DNA of 41,612 nucleotides from Alteromonadaceae bacterium (GCA_016765535.1 JAESPQ010000064.1:53419-95030); one strand, 5' to 3'; positions 29,808 to 39,455 are shown, numbered from the stretch's first letter. Translations and numbers: made by a program. Notes: generated by a model from the letters alone, not told the origin.

Positions 29808-30872
29808 ATGAAGAGAATGTTAAACACTAAAAAAACACTCTTGGCAGCTAGCCTTTTAGCTTTAGCCACTAGCGCAAATGCTGGTTTTACCATAAAACTA
29901 GAAGATAATGCCACGCTAACATTTGGTGGCTATTTTAAAGCTGATTATCGATATACTAGCGGTACTGTCGCCGCTAGAGATTATTGGATAGGCACAGGTA
30001 CTGCATTAGACAAATCTCAATCTAATTTAAATTTTGCAGTTAACGAATCTCGCTTTAATACTAAATATGTACATGGTGATGTTACCGGCTATATTGAAAT
30101 GGATTTTTATGGTGCTGCAACTAAAGGGGGTTATGCTAGTGCGAATGAAGTGTTTACTAATTCATCAAACCCCCGTATTCGTCATGCTTTTATTAAATAC
30201 AAAAACCTTTTAGTCGGTCAAACATGGTCAACTTACGTCAACACTAGTACATTTGCTGAAACGGCTGATTTTGGTGGAGCCTTAAATGCTGAAGCATTTA
30301 TTCGCCAAACCCAAGTTCGTTATACTATGGGAAATTTTCAAGTTGCCTTAGAAAACCCAGAATCTTATGGTGGGCGACGTGGTCAAGACTCAGTTCCAGA
30401 TGCCGTATTTCGCTATAACATCAAACGTGATTGGGGAAACATTGCTATTACGGGTTTAGCGCGACAATTAACCACGCTTTCTGGTACTAAAAAGTCTGCT
30501 TTGGGTTTTGGTATAGCGGGAAAAATTAAAACAATTGGTAAAGATGATGTTCGCTTTCAATTACACAATGGTAATTTAGGGCGTTATGTTGGTGTTGCTG
30601 CATCGACAGATTTAGTTGATGAAAAAGTAGAAAAAAGTACTTCCGTAATGGTTGCTTATCGTCATTTTTGGACAGAAAGTGTTCGCAGTACTGCATTTTA
30701 CGGTAATACCCAAACTGACTTATCTAATCGAGATAGAACACATTGGGGCGTTAATATATTTAAAAGCTACACCAAAAACCTTTCCTTTGGTTTTGAAATT
30801 GGTAACTTTGAAATGGCAGATAAAAATGCTGATTCTGACTATGCTCAAATAACAGCTAAATACGTATTATAA
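29808..30872 (+). CDS. DcaP-like trimeric porin
   Basis: This 354-residue outer-membrane protein has a 25-residue signal peptide ending in SANA. The mature start has TLTFGGYFKADYRY, then repeated beta strands including SRFNTKYVHGDVTGYIEMDFYG, HAFIKYKNLLVGQTWSTY and RQTQVRYTMGNFQVALENPE. This pattern is typical of DcaP-like porins, associated with uptake of carboxylates and other anions. There is no Phe at the very C-terminus (it ends KYVL). A GGGGAA ribosome binding site precedes the ATG, a strong terminator follows, and two operator-like palindromes lie upstream, suggesting regulated monocistronic expression. Confidence 0.82.
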   Translation: MKRMLNTKKTLLAASLLALATSANAGFTIKLEDNATLTFGGYFKADYRYTSGTVAARDYWIGTGTALDKSQSNLNFAVNESRFNTKYVHGDVTGYIEMDFYGAATKGGYASANEVFTNSSNPRIRHAFIKYKNLLVGQTWSTYVNTSTFAETADFGGALNAEAFIRQTQVRYTMGNFQVALENPESYGGRRGQDSVPDAVFRYNIKRDWGNIAITGLARQLTTLSGTKKSALGFGIAGKIKTIGKDDVRFQLHNGNLGRYVGVAASTDLVDEKVEKSTSVMVAYRHFWTESVRSTAFYGNTQTDLSNRDRTHWGVNIFKSYTKNLSFGFEIGNFEMADKNADSDYAQITAKYVL

Positions 30873-30924
30873 AGTTTTGCTTGCGTAATGAACCCTGTTT
30901 CATTGTGATTTTGGGGTTGTTTAT

Positions 30925-30950
30925 GGGGAAGCTCTGCTTCCCCTTTTTTT
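30925..30950 (+). terminator. Rho-independent terminator of the porin gene
   Basis: A perfect 8-bp GC-rich stem (GGGGAAGC / GCTTCCCC) with a 3-base loop is followed by seven T. It lies 53 bp after the porin stop. Confidence 0.95.
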
Positions 30951-31061
30951 ATTATAAATTAATACAAAAATACTGCAAAATGGCTAAAAGCAACTATATT
31001 AATTGTATAAGGAACATTTTTATTTAATAACTAAAATTATTTTTGCAATTTAGAGGTATTT

Positions 31062-32696
31062 ATGACTTTTCGCGACTTAAAAATAAAAGTTAGGCTACAA
31101 CTCATCCTTGGTATTATTTTTATATCCTTCGTTATTTTTATTTTTACTATATTGTCGCAATTTAAATCATCCTTACTTGAGCAAAAATATGCACTCACTA
31201 AAAATGTTGTTGAAAGTGCTTACAGTGTTTTATTACACTTTAAAAAACAAAGTGACAGCGGTGAAATAAGCAAGGAAAAAGCTCAAACATTAGCAAAAAA
31301 TGCAGTGAAAGATTTACGTTATCAAGGCGGTAATTATTTCTGGATAAATGATTTAACACCGACCATGATCATGCACCCCATAAAACCCAAATTAGACGGT
31401 AAAAACTTATCCTCAGTAAAAGATCCTAATGGTACTTTTCTCTTTAATGAATTTGTAAAAAAAGTCAAAGCACAAGGCTCTGGTTTTGTTCCTTATTTAT
31501 GGCCAAAACCTGGTTTTGATAAGCCCGTAAAAAAGATATCTTATGTTAAAAAACTTCCAGATTGGAATTGGATTATTGGTTCTGGGGTTTATTTGGATGA
31601 TGTAGATAGTGAATTTTCCAAGATGGCTATTGAAATTATTGCTATTGGTGGCGGTTTATTTATCATTATTTCACTGTTGGTTTTATACATTCAAAGATCA
31701 ATCCTTATCCCATTAAATGCCACCGCTATTGCTTTAGAAGATATTGGCGCGGGTGAAGGTGATTTAACCAAACGCTTAAGTGTCAAAGGTAACGATGAAT
31801 TAACCCAACTTGCTAAAGCTTTTAATCGCTTTTCTGAAAAAATTGCTGTGCTAATACAGAATGTTCATCAAAATGCCGACCAAGTAACCGCCAATGCCAA
31901 TTCACTAGCCGAAATAAATCAAAATGCAAAAACGTTAGCTACTGAAGAAAATGAACAAACCCATCAATTAGAAAATGCGATGGAGCAAATGAAAGTCACC
32001 ATTAATGAAATAGCTCAAAATGCCGAAAGCGCTTCCTTAGAAACAGTACAAGGACAACAATTAGTGAGCGACGGGCAAGAAGTCATCAACCAAACAGTTA
32101 CAGAAATTAATAGTTTAACCAATACGGTCCAAGAAGCAACCACTGTGATCACCTCTTTAGCGGTTGAATCAGAGAATATAGGTGGCGTGCTAGATGTTAT
32201 CAGAGGGATCGCTGATCAAACAAATTTACTTGCCTTAAATGCTGCCATCGAAGCGGCTCGCGCAGGAGAACAAGGTCGCGGATTTGCTGTAGTTGCTGAT
32301 GAAGTAAGAACATTGGCCAGCCGTACAGGTCAATCGACCGAAGAAATACAAACCATGATCCAAAAATTACAACAAGGGGCTAATTCTGCCGTTAATGTGA
32401 TAGAAAGTAGCTCAAGACAAGCCAAAAAAACTACAGATCATATACAACAAGCAAATAATTCCTTAAACAAAATATCTGTTGTTATTGATCATATTAATGA
32501 AATGAATACCCAGGTAGCCACAGCGGCTGAACAACAATCTTTATCGGCTGACGAGATAAATCGCAATGCGCATCGTATTTCAAACCTATCACAAGATTCA
32601 TTACAAGGTATTGAAGCAGCCGTTAAAAACTCAGAAGAATTACGCTCAATGGGCAAAAATCTATCTGCACAACTCAATCAGTTTAAAGTTAGTTAA
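31062..32696 (+). CDS. Methyl-accepting chemotaxis protein with single Cache sensor
   Basis: A 544-residue transmembrane chemoreceptor. The first membrane segment is at about 11-32, and the periplasmic single-Cache (sCache_2) domain at about 35-185 has [15 protein letters not shown] and [14 protein letters not shown]. The second segment is at about 189-211, followed by HAMP to about 265. The cytoplasmic coiled-coil has the conserved hairpin tip [20 protein letters not shown] (about 382-401). No CheR-binding pentapeptide ends the protein. The ligand is unknown, but this Cache class often binds small carboxylates, which would fit the neighbouring porin and symporter. AGAGG is the ribosome binding site. 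Confidence 0.93.
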   Translation: MTFRDLKIKVRLQLILGIIFISFVIFIFTILSQFKSSLLEQKYALTKNVVESAYSVLLHFKKQSDSGEISKEKAQTLAKNAVKDLRYQGGNYFWINDLTPTMIMHPIKPKLDGKNLSSVKDPNGTFLFNEFVKKVKAQGSGFVPYLWPKPGFDKPVKKISYVKKLPDWNWIIGSGVYLDDVDSEFSKMAIEIIAIGGGLFIIISLLVLYIQRSILIPLNATAIALEDIGAGEGDLTKRLSVKGNDELTQLAKAFNRFSEKIAVLIQNVHQNADQVTANANSLAEINQNAKTLATEENEQTHQLENAMEQMKVTINEIAQNAESASLETVQGQQLVSDGQEVINQTVTEINSLTNTVQEATTVITSLAVESENIGGVLDVIRGIADQTNLLALNAAIEAARAGEQGRGFAVVADEVRTLASRTGQSTEEIQTMIQKLQQGANSAVNVIESSSRQAKKTTDHIQQANNSLNKISVVIDHINEMNTQVATAAEQQSLSADEINRNAHRISNLSQDSLQGIEAAVKNSEELRSMGKNLSAQLNQFKVS

Positions 32697-32700
32697 TCAT

Positions 32701-32802
32701 TCAAATTAATTTTACCATTACAGTTATACCGATAGAATTTAATATGGATTCAGCTTCATTTTTTAAATTATCATCCATTCTTGCTCTAGCAAAGGCGGCC
32801 AT
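32701..32802 (-). pseudogene. Truncated RelB/DinJ-type antitoxin remnant
   Basis: A 33-codon frame preceded by a good ribosome binding site (AGAGGA, 8 bp before ATG). Its start, MAAFARARMDDNLKNEAESI, closely resembles the N-terminal ribbon-helix-helix of RelB/DinJ antitoxins, which continue to about 85-90 residues. Here the frame ends after LNSIGITVMVKLI, so the toxin-binding part is gone. No RelE/YafQ toxin is next to it; its end lies only 4 bp from the chemoreceptor stop. It is a decayed toxin-antitoxin module next to the intact HigBA pair. Confidence 0.65.
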
Positions 32803-32837
32803 TTTTAGATCCTCTATTAATAATATTAGCGTGGCAC

Positions 32838-32852
32838 AAATGGACTACAAAT
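32838..32852. repeat. 15-bp direct repeat, left copy (accessory cassette boundary)
   Basis: AAATGGACTACAAAT occurs here and again at 33987-34001 in the same orientation, with GTGG a few bases upstream in both. The two copies bracket higA, higB and the two small genes at 33560-33969. It may be an integration or deletion junction. Confidence 0.7.
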
Positions 32853-32879
32853 TAATTTATTTTATTCACAGTAAAAACA

Positions 32880-33173
32880 TTAAGCCGCATGTAAAGGGCG
32901 AATAGTCGCTTCAATTTCACTTAAGCTTGTTTGCGCTACTTTAAGATCATAACTGGTTTGTAAATTAAGCCACGATTGTGCATCACCGCCAAAATAACGA
33001 CTTAAGCGCAACGCGGTGTCGGGAGTAATAGCGCGTTTTTCTCTAATAATATCGTAAATTCTAGGCGCTGGAACATGTAAAGCAATGGCTAACGCATTGG
33101 CGCTCATTTCTAACGGTACCAGGTATTCTTCTTTTAGAATTTCACCGGGGTGAATGGCTCTCATTTTATTCAT
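32880..33173 (-). CDS. higA: HigA-family antitoxin
   Basis: This 97-residue XRE-type helix-turn-helix protein of the HigA addiction-module family neutralises its partner toxin and represses the operon. The family start is AIHPGEILKEEYLVPLEMSANALAIAL, and the recognition helix region is VPAPRIYDIIREKRAITPDTALRLSRYFGG. A strong GGAGT ribosome binding site is present. It follows higB by 14 bp, the toxin-first order normal for HigBA. Confidence 0.93.
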   Translation of the reverse strand: MNKMRAIHPGEILKEEYLVPLEMSANALAIALHVPAPRIYDIIREKRAITPDTALRLSRYFGGDAQSWLNLQTSYDLKVAQTSLSEIEATIRPLHAA

Positions 33174-33187
33174 GGTGTTTACTCCTA

Positions 33188-33463
33188 TTAATGGTAATCA
33201 ACAATTTCAACGTTACTAGGTTCGTTATCCCAAACAAAGCAAATACGCCATTGTTTGTTAATTCTAATGCTATGTTGACCCTGCCTTTTACCCACTAATG
33301 CCTCGAGTTGATTACCGGCTGGGCTACGTAAAAAATCTAACGTTACCGCAGCGTCAAGCATTTGTAATTTACGCTCAGCCGGTGCCTGAAAAGCTCTAAA
33401 CTGCTTAGGGCTTTTACCCTCATACAATGCTTTAGTATGTTTACAATTAAAATTCTTGATCAT
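33188..33463 (-). CDS. higB: HigB-family toxin (RelE/ParE-like mRNA interferase)
   Basis: A 91-residue toxin of the RelE superfamily, expected to cut mRNA at the ribosome. The family pattern LYEGKSPKQFRAFQAPAERKL, then SIRINKQWRICFVW and the C-terminal VEIVDYH are all present, and length is normal, so it looks intact. No Shine-Dalgarno signal is seen; a TATAGC box only about 8 bp upstream (33472-33477, minus strand) suggests a very short or absent leader. It is the first gene of the higBA operon. Confidence 0.92.
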   Translation of the reverse strand: MIKNFNCKHTKALYEGKSPKQFRAFQAPAERKLQMLDAAVTLDFLRSPAGNQLEALVGKRQGQHSIRINKQWRICFVWDNEPSNVEIVDYH

Positions 33464-33486
33464 AAGTAAAGGCTATAACAAGTATA

Positions 33487-33507
33487 GTTTAACGTCAAGC
33501 GTTAAAC
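33487..33507. promoter_or_regulatory. Putative HigA operator / higBA promoter
   Basis: A perfect 8-bp inverted repeat, GTTTAACG-TCAAG-CGTTAAAC, lies 24 bp upstream of higB. It overlaps a TTGACG -35-like box on the minus strand, with TATAGC as a possible -10, so binding of HigA would block transcription. Operator and promoter are inferred from position. Confidence 0.65.
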
Positions 33508-33559
33508 TTATTTACTCCAAATCCAAAACATTAGCCCTCTTTCATCTAATTAATAAATA

Positions 33560-33685
33560 ATGGGTGTAGATAAACTTGAGAAACAAGTTATAACGGTTGA
33601 TAATAGAGTAAGAAAGATTGAAATTAAACAAGCTGAATTAGGTGTTTATCTCAATAATTACAACTTAAAACTGGCGGCAAACTAA
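33560..33685 (+). CDS. 41-residue coiled-coil small protein, coupled to the next gene
   Basis: This short frame (MGVDKLEKQVITVDNRVRKI then EIKQAELGVYLNNY) is charged with a heptad-like pattern, as in short coiled-coil proteins. Its TAA shares a base with the ATG of the next gene (TAATG), the usual sign of translational coupling. The ribosome binding site is weak, and an in-frame stop at 33551 rules out extension. Phage lysis modules often have a small coiled-coil protein before a small membrane protein, but I cannot place it in a family. It may be real or the remnant of a longer gene. Confidence 0.4.
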   Translation: MGVDKLEKQVITVDNRVRKIEIKQAELGVYLNNYNLKLAAN

Positions 33686-33969
33686 TGACTGTAAAAATAA
33701 TTTATCAAGGCAAATTACCAGCCCTTGGCAGCTTTAAAAATGCCGACAAAGTAACTCACGCTATTTATGGCGGCATTATCGGCGGTTTAGCCAGTATTGC
33801 AGCTTATAAAGTTGGATTGCATCCCTATAGTATTGGTTTTGCCAGTGCTGCCGTTTTTGCCATGGGAAAAGAAATTTATGACGAAAAAGTCAGGCATAAA
33901 AGCTGGGAATTACTCGACATACTCGCCACAATATCAATACCCATGTTATTAATGATCTTATTTAAATAA
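33685..33969 (+). CDS. Small membrane protein, possibly YfiM/phage-like
   Basis: A 94-residue protein with three likely membrane segments (about 28-43, 47-60 and 76-93). The pattern DKVTHAIYGGIIGGLAS, then GFASAAVFAMGKEIYDE and SWELLDILAT, recalls YfiM/DUF2279-type small membrane proteins and similar proteins of phage lysis regions: a Lys-x-x-His near the start, then GKE-x-x-DE and a final Asp. The match is by motif only. Its ATG overlaps the stop of the preceding tiny gene. It lies between 15-bp direct repeats with higBA, so it is probably accessory DNA. Confidence 0.55.
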   Translation: MTVKIIYQGKLPALGSFKNADKVTHAIYGGIIGGLASIAAYKVGLHPYSIGFASAAVFAMGKEIYDEKVRHKSWELLDILATISIPMLLMILFK

Positions 33970-33986
33970 TTAATACCGTGGTCATT

Positions 33987-34001
33987 AAATGGACTACAAA
34001 T
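33987..34001. repeat. 15-bp direct repeat, right copy
   Basis: An exact copy of 32838-32852 (AAATGGACTACAAAT), 17 bp after the stop of the small membrane protein gene and 33 bp before the tex stop. Confidence 0.7.
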
Positions 34002-34033
34002 AAAGCAACCACCACATAAGCAATTGATTCAAA

Positions 34034-36391
34034 TTACTTTTTTAGCTTAGACAAGGCGTCGGCAAAGGCATTACCCATAGCGGCATTAGCAGGTTCTTTA
34101 GGTTTACGCGCCGCTCTTGATTTATTTTGTGAACTGTTTGCTGATTGCTGACGTTTTTTGTCCTTGTTATTTGGTTGGCTGCTGTTTTTATCATTTTGGT
34201 TACTAACCACATTTTCATCTAAACGCATGGTTAAGCTCACCCGTTTACGTTCTGCGTCTATTTCTAACACTTTAACTTTAACAATATCGCCCGCTTTAAC
34301 AATTTCACGCGGATCACTAACAAACTTATTGGTTAGCGATGATATATGCACTAAGCCGTCTTGATGTACACCAATATCAACAAAAGCACCAAAATTGGCA
34401 ACATTAGAAATAATCCCTTCGAGGATCATGCCAACGGTTAAATCTTTTACCGTATTTACACCCTCTTTAAAAGTGGCAGTTTTAAATTCAGGGCGCGGAT
34501 CTCGCGCAGGCTTTTCTAATTCTTTAAGTATATCTTTTAGTGTTAACTCACCCACACCTTGGCTGATATAATTACTTAATTTAATATTTTTCAATTGCTC
34601 GCTATTGCCGATAACACTGGCAATATCGGCATTTAAATCACGAATAATTTTTTCAACAACGCTATAACTTTCAGGATGAACGGCTGAAGCATCAAGAGGA
34701 TTTTCACCATTATTTATACGTAAAAAACCTGCAGCTTGTTCAAAGGCTTTTGGCCCTAAACGTGCTACTTTTTTCAATTCTTTACGATTATTAAAACGCC
34801 CTTTCTCATCACGATAAGCAACAATATTTTGCGCCATGGTTTTATTTAACCCCGAAACTTGCGTTAATAATGCCGCCGAAGCGCTATTTAAGTCAACTCC
34901 CACACCATTAACACAATCTTCAATAACCGCTTCAAGACTTTGTGTTAATTGGCTTTGATTAACGTCATGCTGATATTGGCCAACACCGATGGCTTTTGGT
35001 TCTATTTTAACTAATTCGGCAAGCGGATCTTGTAAACGACGAGCAATAGACACTGCACCACGTAATGAAACATCTAAATCAGGAAATTCTTTAGCTGCAA
35101 ACTCTGAGGCTGAATACACTGACGCACCCGCCTCACTCACAATAACTTTAGTCGGTTTTACCACATTGGTACTCGGTTCTATTTGCGCAATGGCTTCACC
35201 AACCAATTTATCGCTTTCGCGCGACCCCGTACCATTACCAATAGCGATTAATTCTACTTTATGTTGTTTGCATAAATTAACTAAGGTGCGTTGCGATTTA
35301 TCCCAACTGTTTTGCGGAGCATGGGGAAATATAGTGCTAGTGTGTAATAACTTACCTGTGGCATCAACCACGGCTAGTTTGCAACCCGTGCGTAAACCAG
35401 GATCTAGCCCTAGCGTGACCTTTGCCCCTGCGGGTGCGGCCATTAGTAAGTCTTTTAAATTACTGGCGAATACTTTAATAGAGTCGTTTTCAGCTTGTTC
35501 ACGCAGTTGCGTTAATAATTCTGTCGCTAACGAATTACTCAACTTTATTTGCCAACTAGCATGTACCACTTGCGCTAAAAATTTAGCACCCGCTTGTTGT
35601 GATAAACGCAGGTTATAGTGATCGAGAATAATTTGTTCAGTACTGCAAATTTTACTATTTTCTTGTTGTGGATCAACATCTAAGCTTAGCCTTAGTAAAC
35701 TTTCATTGCGACCGCGAAACATGGCTAACGCACGATGCGACGGTACTTTTTTGAGCAATTCACTGTGCTCAAAATAATCACGGTATTTTGCCGCTTCTTG
35801 TTGCTTACTTTTAACCACTTTACTGGTTAAATGCGCTTGTTTTAATATATGTTTACGCAATTTAGCAAGTAAATCCGCATCTTCACTGAAACGCTCTGCC
35901 AAAATAGCCGTTACGCCGTCAAGCACCGCTTTTTCATCATTAAAACCAGCCTCTTTATTTATAAAAGCACGGGCATGTTGCTCAGGATTAGCGTGCCAAT
36001 CGTTAAATAATTTATCGGCTAACGGCTCAAGTCCTGCGGCTATGGCTACTTGCCCTTTAGTATGACGCTTTGGTTTATAGGGCAGGTATAAATCTTCTAA
36101 ACGGGTTTTATTATCCGCTTGTTCAATTTTAACTTTTAACTCAGCCGTTAATTTACCTTGTTGCTCTATATTGTTTAAAATGAGTTGACGTCGCGCGGTT
36201 AAATCACGCAAATAGGTTAAACGCTGCGCTAAATGGCGAAGATGATTATCGTCTAATCCTTGCGTGGCCTCTTTGCGATAACGAGCAATAAACGGCACAG
36301 TGGCACCATCATCTAATAAGGCAATAGCGGCATTAATTTGTACCGTGTTAACGTTAAGTTCGTTAGCAATTTGCTCGGCAATAGCGTTCAT
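34034..36391 (-). CDS. tex: Tex family transcription accessory protein
   Basis: Tex (YhgF in E. coli) is a nucleic-acid-binding protein that associates with RNA polymerase. It has 785 residues, the normal length. In order: Tex N-terminal helical region, YqgF/RNase H-like domain starting at [17 protein letters not shown] (about 328), helix-hairpin-helix repeats (about 493-560, [20 protein letters not shown]) and an S1 RNA-binding domain (about 650-722, [19 protein letters not shown]). A Lys/Ser/Asn-rich disordered tail follows. greB lies upstream on the same strand with one gene between; in E. coli greB and yhgF are neighbours. Confidence 0.96.
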   Translation of the reverse strand: MNAIAEQIANELNVNTVQINAAIALLDDGATVPFIARYRKEATQGLDDNHLRHLAQRLTYLRDLTARRQLILNNIEQQGKLTAELKVKIEQADNKTRLEDLYLPYKPKRHTKGQVAIAAGLEPLADKLFNDWHANPEQHARAFINKEAGFNDEKAVLDGVTAILAERFSEDADLLAKLRKHILKQAHLTSKVVKSKQQEAAKYRDYFEHSELLKKVPSHRALAMFRGRNESLLRLSLDVDPQQENSKICSTEQIILDHYNLRLSQQAGAKFLAQVVHASWQIKLSNSLATELLTQLREQAENDSIKVFASNLKDLLMAAPAGAKVTLGLDPGLRTGCKLAVVDATGKLLHTSTIFPHAPQNSWDKSQRTLVNLCKQHKVELIAIGNGTGSRESDKLVGEAIAQIEPSTNVVKPTKVIVSEAGASVYSASEFAAKEFPDLDVSLRGAVSIARRLQDPLAELVKIEPKAIGVGQYQHDVNQSQLTQSLEAVIEDCVNGVGVDLNSASAALLTQVSGLNKTMAQNIVAYRDEKGRFNNRKELKKVARLGPKAFEQAAGFLRINNGENPLDASAVHPESYSVVEKIIRDLNADIASVIGNSEQLKNIKLSNYISQGVGELTLKDILKELEKPARDPRPEFKTATFKEGVNTVKDLTVGMILEGIISNVANFGAFVDIGVHQDGLVHISSLTNKFVSDPREIVKAGDIVKVKVLEIDAERKRVSLTMRLDENVVSNQNDKNSSQPNNKDKKRQQSANSSQNKSRAARKPKEPANAAMGNAFADALSKLKK

Positions 36392-36525
36392 AAAAACTGT
36401 AGTCCTAATGGCATAATGTAAAAATAAAGGTTAAAAACAAATGTTGAAATACTAATTTTAAAAGATTTTGGCACACAAACAAAGCTTTTTAATAGACAGT
36501 TGATTCTTCTTTTTAATAGATTAAC

Positions 36526-39360
36526 TTATTTTTCCGTGATAATTTTAGCCAACAATTTTTGATACCAAAAGGCAGAAAACAGCATAAACACACCAATGCC
36601 AATAAATAGTACTACTTTTTGCCATAACACACCGCTAGCAGCATCAATTAACGCTAATTTTGCTATACCTAAAATAATCAAAACAAAAGCAAATTTAACT
36701 TTAACAAGCCTATCGCTCAGCGTTAATAAAATAACAATACCATGCAACACTAAAGCAGGCGCTATTAATAATTCTAGTTTAAACGTTGTTAATGCCAGCA
36801 AAGTAAAGCTATAAGAAATAGCCGTAATACTGTGCAATAAAATATCGACATTATAATTGGTTAAACGATTTATAAGCCCCAGTCGTTGTTGTTGCTTATA
36901 TTGATAACTTAACAGCAATAAAAAACTCGCAGGCATCAGCATAAATTTAATACCTTCGGCAAAACTAAGTTTCCACGCCACCAATATTAATAATATATTT
37001 AAACTGGTAATTAGCACTTGATTACGTTTTAAATAAACTATTTTATTGATAAAAGCTAAACATGCTAGCCAATAAATGCTCGCAACAAGGTAAGCACTAT
37101 AGGCGTCATTAGCTAACCAACCAACCGCAATAGGTAAGGCAATACCTAAAGTTACAATGCCCCAACTAACAATAAAATAGCTTAACTTACGTAAGATTAA
37201 TTTTTTAATAAAGCGCTTATTAAAAAATATTGCGCTCGTATAAAAAACAGTAAAACCTAACGTTGCTATTATCGCGCTTAGCCAATGATTGCTCCCTAAC
37301 AGCACGATCACCGTTAAACTTGCAAGCACCGTTAATAATTTAGTTTCAATAAAAAAGGCCGTTTGTTTATAGCGATAAGCAAACAAGCTTGCCAGTAATG
37401 GCGACAACCATAATATGCTGACAAAATATTCACCTAAATGTCTAAAAGCTGAACCCAGCCAAAACACGGGTAATAGTAAGTAAAATAAGGTGCGCATTTT
37501 TTCAGCGACACTAGCTAACGCACTGCTAGGGTAATATTGTCGATAATAAGCAGCCCATAACCATAATTGCGCAAAAGCCGACGCAGCCGCGACTTTAGCA
37601 AACAAAGCCAAATCAGAAAAATACAAACTGTGGGTTAAGAGACTGGCTTGAGCAATATAAAATAACGGTGCGGCAATTAATAACGCAGCAAAATATTCTA
37701 ACCCTACATTTTGACAATGTCGCGCCCGAAACAAAATAGCGACTTGCAATAAAATAACCAAAGCACCCGTCCACTCGCCAATAAAGATAGCTGAACTTGC
37801 AATAATTAAAGCACTTAACCACACCACTTCAAGCAATTGTAATGTCGGTTTTATTTTTTCTTGAGTAAAATGATTAAAGAGTGTTCCATGAGTAATTAAA
37901 CGCTGCCATAGTCCAATAACTAAGGCGATAACCACGGCAAGTAACCAACCATCAAAGGTTTTTAATGCGGGTAAAGGAAAATAAGGGTCAAGCGCGCCAT
38001 ACGAATAAATTAATGCCGCGGCAATAAGCCATTGCCCTTGATTTATCACCGCCTTAAGCGCAAAACGACGACCTGTATAAAGCAGCAGTAAACCTTCTGC
38101 CGCCCAAGCAATGCCCCAATAATTATTATTAATAGCACTGATAATGGCAAACACTAACCAAGTAGCCGCAATTAACACTAACATTTTAGTTAATTGATGG
38201 CGGCTGATATAAAAGAAAACAGCCACACCAATGGCAAGGGCAGCATTTATCGCATAAAGCAGCGTGACCGTAGAAGAAATAAAACCAGAGGTTTGAAAAA
38301 ACAACATAATAGTGGCACTGATCGTCGCCGCCATAATAATAAACAATTGCGCTAATTTAGCTTGTTGTTTAAAACATGAAAAACATAAATAGCTAAAAAA
38401 TAATAGATAAAATAAATCAACAAGCCAAGCCGAAATAAGATGAGTTGGCGTGTTAACCAACCATTCAATCGCCAACAAGGTAAATATCATGGTTAAATTA
38501 GCCAGCCAAGCACCTAATTTTTTATACGCTAAAATAAGACTGCTGGCGGTAACAAAAGCTAATGACAGTAAGTAATAGTTGCCAACATAAGCCACAGTAC
38601 CTGAAAATAGTGGCATAGTAGCAATGCCGGTAATGCCTAAGCTAGCAAGCACTTTTGTATCGAGATAAAGCGCTAAAACATGGCTTGATAACGCAACAAA
38701 CAAATACAGGAATAACACCGCAATGCTAGGCAATAGCTGATAAACACTACCAGTAAAATATACGGTGCTGTAGGCAACTAACACACCTAACGCCACCAAT
38801 GCTGTCGCAAATTCACTAAATTGTGTTTTGCCTTTTAGCTTAATGCCTATAAATATTATGATAGTGGCCGCAAAACCCATTAATAATGATTTTATGCCCG
38901 AGTCTAGTTGATCAATTAATAACTGCATTAAATAACCAACGCCAAGTAGCGTTAGTGCGACACCAATAAGGGTAATTAAAAATATTCCTGCCATACCGCG
39001 TTGTTGATACGATTTATAAATTTTTGCGATTGGGCGAAGCCATTCTTGAAAGATAGACAAAAATGAAAACAGCAGGATAAGTTTGCTAAATAAGGCAAAG
39101 ATAAAATGGATTGTTTTTGTATTATTTACGGTTGACGATTTTTTATCAATAAGGGTGTTTTTTGCAGTTTTCTGTGCTTGTTCTGCCGCAGATTGCTGTG
39201 CTAATGCTGATAAGGGACTAACCTCAACAGACTCAGCAATACAGCTTTCGGTTTCAGTCGAAAGTTGCGCAATTTTAGACGCTAAACAATCAATACGTTG
39301 ATTAAATTCTTGTTTAAGTTCAGCTAATTCTTGCTTTAACTCATCGCTATTATCTTTCAT
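36526..39360 (-). CDS. Large polytopic membrane protein, DUF2339
   Basis: This 944-residue inner-membrane protein has more than 20 membrane segments from about residue 85 onward. The N-terminal 30 residues are a charged coiled coil (DELKQELAELKQEFNQRI), typical of DUF2339 proteins, which start with a coiled coil followed by dense helices. Segments such as WGIAWAAEGLLLLYTGRRF and FKTFDGWLL-like repeats fit this family. The function is unknown; a transport or envelope role is only a guess. It lies between greB and tex on the same strand, with gaps of 95 and 134 bp. Confidence 0.82.
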   Translation of the reverse strand: MKDNSDELKQELAELKQEFNQRIDCLASKIAQLSTETESCIAESVEVSPLSALAQQSAAEQAQKTAKNTLIDKKSSTVNNTKTIHFIFALFSKLILLFSFLSIFQEWLRPIAKIYKSYQQRGMAGIFLITLIGVALTLLGVGYLMQLLIDQLDSGIKSLLMGFAATIIIFIGIKLKGKTQFSEFATALVALGVLVAYSTVYFTGSVYQLLPSIAVLFLYLFVALSSHVLALYLDTKVLASLGITGIATMPLFSGTVAYVGNYYLLSLAFVTASSLILAYKKLGAWLANLTMIFTLLAIEWLVNTPTHLISAWLVDLFYLLFFSYLCFSCFKQQAKLAQLFIIMAATISATIMLFFQTSGFISSTVTLLYAINAALAIGVAVFFYISRHQLTKMLVLIAATWLVFAIISAINNNYWGIAWAAEGLLLLYTGRRFALKAVINQGQWLIAAALIYSYGALDPYFPLPALKTFDGWLLAVVIALVIGLWQRLITHGTLFNHFTQEKIKPTLQLLEVVWLSALIIASSAIFIGEWTGALVILLQVAILFRARHCQNVGLEYFAALLIAAPLFYIAQASLLTHSLYFSDLALFAKVAAASAFAQLWLWAAYYRQYYPSSALASVAEKMRTLFYLLLPVFWLGSAFRHLGEYFVSILWLSPLLASLFAYRYKQTAFFIETKLLTVLASLTVIVLLGSNHWLSAIIATLGFTVFYTSAIFFNKRFIKKLILRKLSYFIVSWGIVTLGIALPIAVGWLANDAYSAYLVASIYWLACLAFINKIVYLKRNQVLITSLNILLILVAWKLSFAEGIKFMLMPASFLLLLSYQYKQQQRLGLINRLTNYNVDILLHSITAISYSFTLLALTTFKLELLIAPALVLHGIVILLTLSDRLVKVKFAFVLIILGIAKLALIDAASGVLWQKVVLFIGIGVFMLFSAFWYQKLLAKIITEK

Positions 39361-39455
39361 ACATACCGTTCATACAAACATCCTTGAAAATTATTTATAC
39401 CCGTTCAATAATGTCATAAAACAACACTTTGGCTAGCGTCTATTAACTTTTGGGT

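Noticed and set aside
32831-32850. Sigma-54 promoter suggested by TGGCAC
   Set aside because: The required TTGC at the -12 position with correct spacing is missing.
33464-34001. Integron cassette or attC site around higBA
   Set aside because: Toxin-antitoxin pairs are common integron cargo, but I find no GTTRRRY core paired with RYYYAAC in an attC-like fold, and no integrase.
34989-35618. A 209-codon open frame antisense to tex
   Set aside because: It mirrors the strong tex coding frame, has no ribosome binding site and a Ser/Cys/Leu-rich antisense composition; tex is certain on the other strand.
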